Assembly (NCBI GenBank): GCA_030123625.1
Contig: CP126121.1
Coordinates: 3,388,179-3,452,178, forward strand
DNA length: 64,000 nucleotides
Direction of reading: 5' to 3'
Origin: Nitrospira sp.
Lineage (GTDB): Bacteria; Nitrospirota; Nitrospiria; Nitrospirales; Nitrospiraceae
Below the pieces are notes generated by a model. The model did no database searches and had not been told where the DNA came from. It worked only from the letters and a program-made list of their open reading frames with translations. Numbering within the stretch: position 1 is the stretch's first letter; the number at the start of each line of letters is the position of its first letter. Positions 62,619-64,000 of the stretch are shown piece after piece. The position numbers were made by a program, and so were the translations under genes.

Positions 62619-64000
62619 ATGGCCAAGATAGAAGACTTGATAGCCCAAATCCCAGTTGAACGCCTGCGTAAAGGCATTGCCTCTGAAGTGAAGGCGTTAA
62701 AGAAGTCGAAGAAGTTTGGGCTGGTATTTGAGGAGCATTTGCCGGAGACGGTCCGCCTGCCTCTAGTGCCGGTGAGGGCCGGCGACCTTGTAGCGCTGAA
62801 GAAAGAGTCAGGGAATCAGCTGTGGCGGGTAACAAGTATTAGGAAAGAGATCGCTACATGCGATCGTGCGGTGCAGGGCTATTCTGAGGCTAAAGATGCG
62901 AACCGAGAGTTTCCAGTTGCGGACCTGGTCATGGTTCGTAATTTTGGAGACCCCATCTATCCAGCTCTTGTGCCGGTGGATCGCGTCGAACGAGGCGGAC
63001 CCGACAAACCTTGGCATGTATTGATCAATGCCGATAACTTCCACGCCCTCCAACTCTTGCTCTATTGCTATGAGGGCAAGGTGGATGTGATCTACATCGA
63101 TCCGCCGTACAACACCGGTGCCCGCGACTGGAAATACAACAACGATTATGTGGACAAAAACGACGCCTTTCGCCATTCAAAGTGGCTTTCTATGGTCAAG
63201 AAACGGCTTACGCTAGCAAGAAGATTGTTGAGACCAGATGGGGTTTTAATTGTCACAATAGATGACCACGAACTTAGCCACCTGTTGTGTTTGATTGAGG
63301 AATTATTTCAGGGGTTCAAGCTTTTTACGATAGTGATTGAACATAATAAACGTGGCAGACAAGGAGAGGAATTTGCTCGTAGTCATGAGTATGCCTTATT
63401 CGTAGTTCCGAAAGGCGAAAACATTATCGGCGAAGAACCGCTTGCATCGACCATTGGTGGAGAAACCAGAAACCTACGACGGACTGGGAACAATTCCTTG
63501 CGGGCTGCAAGGCCTGGTCAGTTCTATCCAATCTACGTCAATGAACGGACGCTTGAGATAACGGGATTTGGTGAACCATTACCTAAGCAGGGGAAACGTC
63601 ATGGGACGAAAGTGGGTTCTTCGATTCCCATCTGGCCGCTTGATAAGCAAGGAGTTGAACGCAATTGGCACTACGGGTCTGGCCGTGCGAAGAAGGAATT
63701 TGAAGCTGGAAAAGTTTTCGCAGCACGGCAGAATTATGGAATTCAGATTTACTATACACTCAAGGAAAAACAGTCGAAGCGATGGAAGACGGTCTGGAGC
63801 AAGCCTCCTCTCGACGCAAGTACCTACGGAAGTGAGCTATTGACCGATATACTTGGAGGTCCATCAGGATTTTCATACCCGAAGTCTGTGTATGCTGTTT
63901 GTGAGGCACTCATGCCCATAATGATAAGCCGTAAAACAGCATTAGTTTTAGACTTCTTTGCCGGATCTGGAACAACATTTCATGCCACTGCTTTGTTAAA
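62619..64000 (+). CDS. Adenine-specific DNA methyltransferase, beta class (partial, runs off the window)
   Basis: The 460 codons visible from the ATG at 62619 have no stop before the edge. About 150 residues precede the catalytic motif IV, YIDPPYNTGARDW (near residues 161-173). Motif I, LDFFAGSGTTFHA, comes late (near 448), so the order is IV...I, which defines the beta class of N6-adenine (type III Mod-like) enzymes. The N-terminal block KKFGLVFEEHLPETVRLP is a lead-in seen in this group. It would methylate a specific DNA site and may belong to a restriction or phage-defence operon continuing beyond the window. Confidence 0.9.
   Translation, partial: MAKIEDLIAQIPVERLRKGIASEVKALKKSKKFGLVFEEHLPETVRLPLVPVRAGDLVALKKESGNQLWRVTSIRKEIATCDRAVQGYSEAKDANREFPVADLVMVRNFGDPIYPALVPVDRVERGGPDKPWHVLINADNFHALQLLLYCYEGKVDVIYIDPPYNTGARDWKYNNDYVDKNDAFRHSKWLSMVKKRLTLARRLLRPDGVLIVTIDDHELSHLLCLIEELFQGFKLFTIVIEHNKRGRQGEEFARSHEYALFVVPKGENIIGEEPLASTIGGETRNLRRTGNNSLRAARPGQFYPIYVNERTLEITGFGEPLPKQGKRHGTKVGSSIPIWPLDKQGVERNWHYGSGRAKKEFEAGKVFAARQNYGIQIYYTLKEKQSKRWKTVWSKPPLDASTYGSELLTDILGGPSGFSYPKSVYAVCEALMPIMISRKTALVLDFFAGSGTTFHATALL

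Noticed and set aside
1..64000. CRISPR arrays, rRNA, tRNA genes and prophage structural genes
   Set aside because: No regularly spaced repeats, no tRNA-like cloverleaf and no phage capsid, tail or lysis genes were seen on either strand.

Overview
The window looks like a chromosomal segment of a moderately GC-rich Gram-negative bacterium. The best guess is a Nitrospira-like member of Nitrospirota. This is inferred from the mixture of a PEP-CTERM/XrtA-style exopolysaccharide locus, a PilMNO/secretin pseudopilus operon, the rplU-rpmA-obgE-proB...nadD-rsfS-lapB-bioB housekeeping block and the heavy insertion sequence (IS) load. No rRNA or tRNA is present to confirm it.

Bases 1-27800 are a cell-surface polysaccharide locus, nearly all on the + strand and broken up by insertion sequences. 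It opens with a carbamoylation module: a 50-residue DUF5989 protein, a methyltransferase, a DUF3473-type polysaccharide deacetylase, a 614-residue carbamoyltransferase and an SxtJ-like membrane protein. Next comes a 2,3-diamino-sugar module, with a fused WbpB-like dehydrogenase/WbpD-like acetyltransferase and a WbpE-like aminotransferase. A GT-C/GtrB/GtrA lipid-linked glycosylation module follows, containing a dead methyltransferase. After it lie a metallo-beta-lactamase-fold protein, a secreted beta-helix protein, a PglE-like aminotransferase, a fused PglC-PglF-like protein and a Wzz/BY-kinase-like chain-length protein. A TviB/WbpO-like nucleotide-sugar dehydrogenase at 51781 may serve the same pathway.

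Bases 27800-38790 mix core genes (proA, trmL, a 596-residue orphan, a 58-residue protein, a broken YdjM-like gene) with a dense insertion-sequence graveyard. IS1182-like, IS3, IS630, IS4/IS5-like, IS256 and IS481 elements or remnants are all visible, several with clear inverted repeats and target duplications.

Bases 38789-49345 (- strand) are one tight operon for an envelope-spanning pseudopilus or type II secretion-like machine: secretin, two GspG-like pilins, a LysM lipoprotein, GspF, GspE, PilM, PilN, PilO, a GspC/PilP-like protein and an atypical pilin lacking Glu5. A secreted protein with four BACON repeats and an FN3 domain is encoded just upstream on the same strand.

Bases 53269-60691 are housekeeping genes on the - strand: rplU, rpmA, obgE, proB, nadD, rsfS, lapB and bioB. 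A recent IS5-family insertion sits between proB and nadD. A PilZ protein and ilvE follow on the + strand. The window ends inside a beta-class adenine DNA methyltransferase gene, possibly the edge of a restriction or defence locus.

Insertion sequences are the dominant force here. One IS5 element is nested inside an IS3-like orfA, and its removal together with one TA copy restores the host reading frame exactly. Two decayed sibling IS3 copies bracket the GT-C gene.
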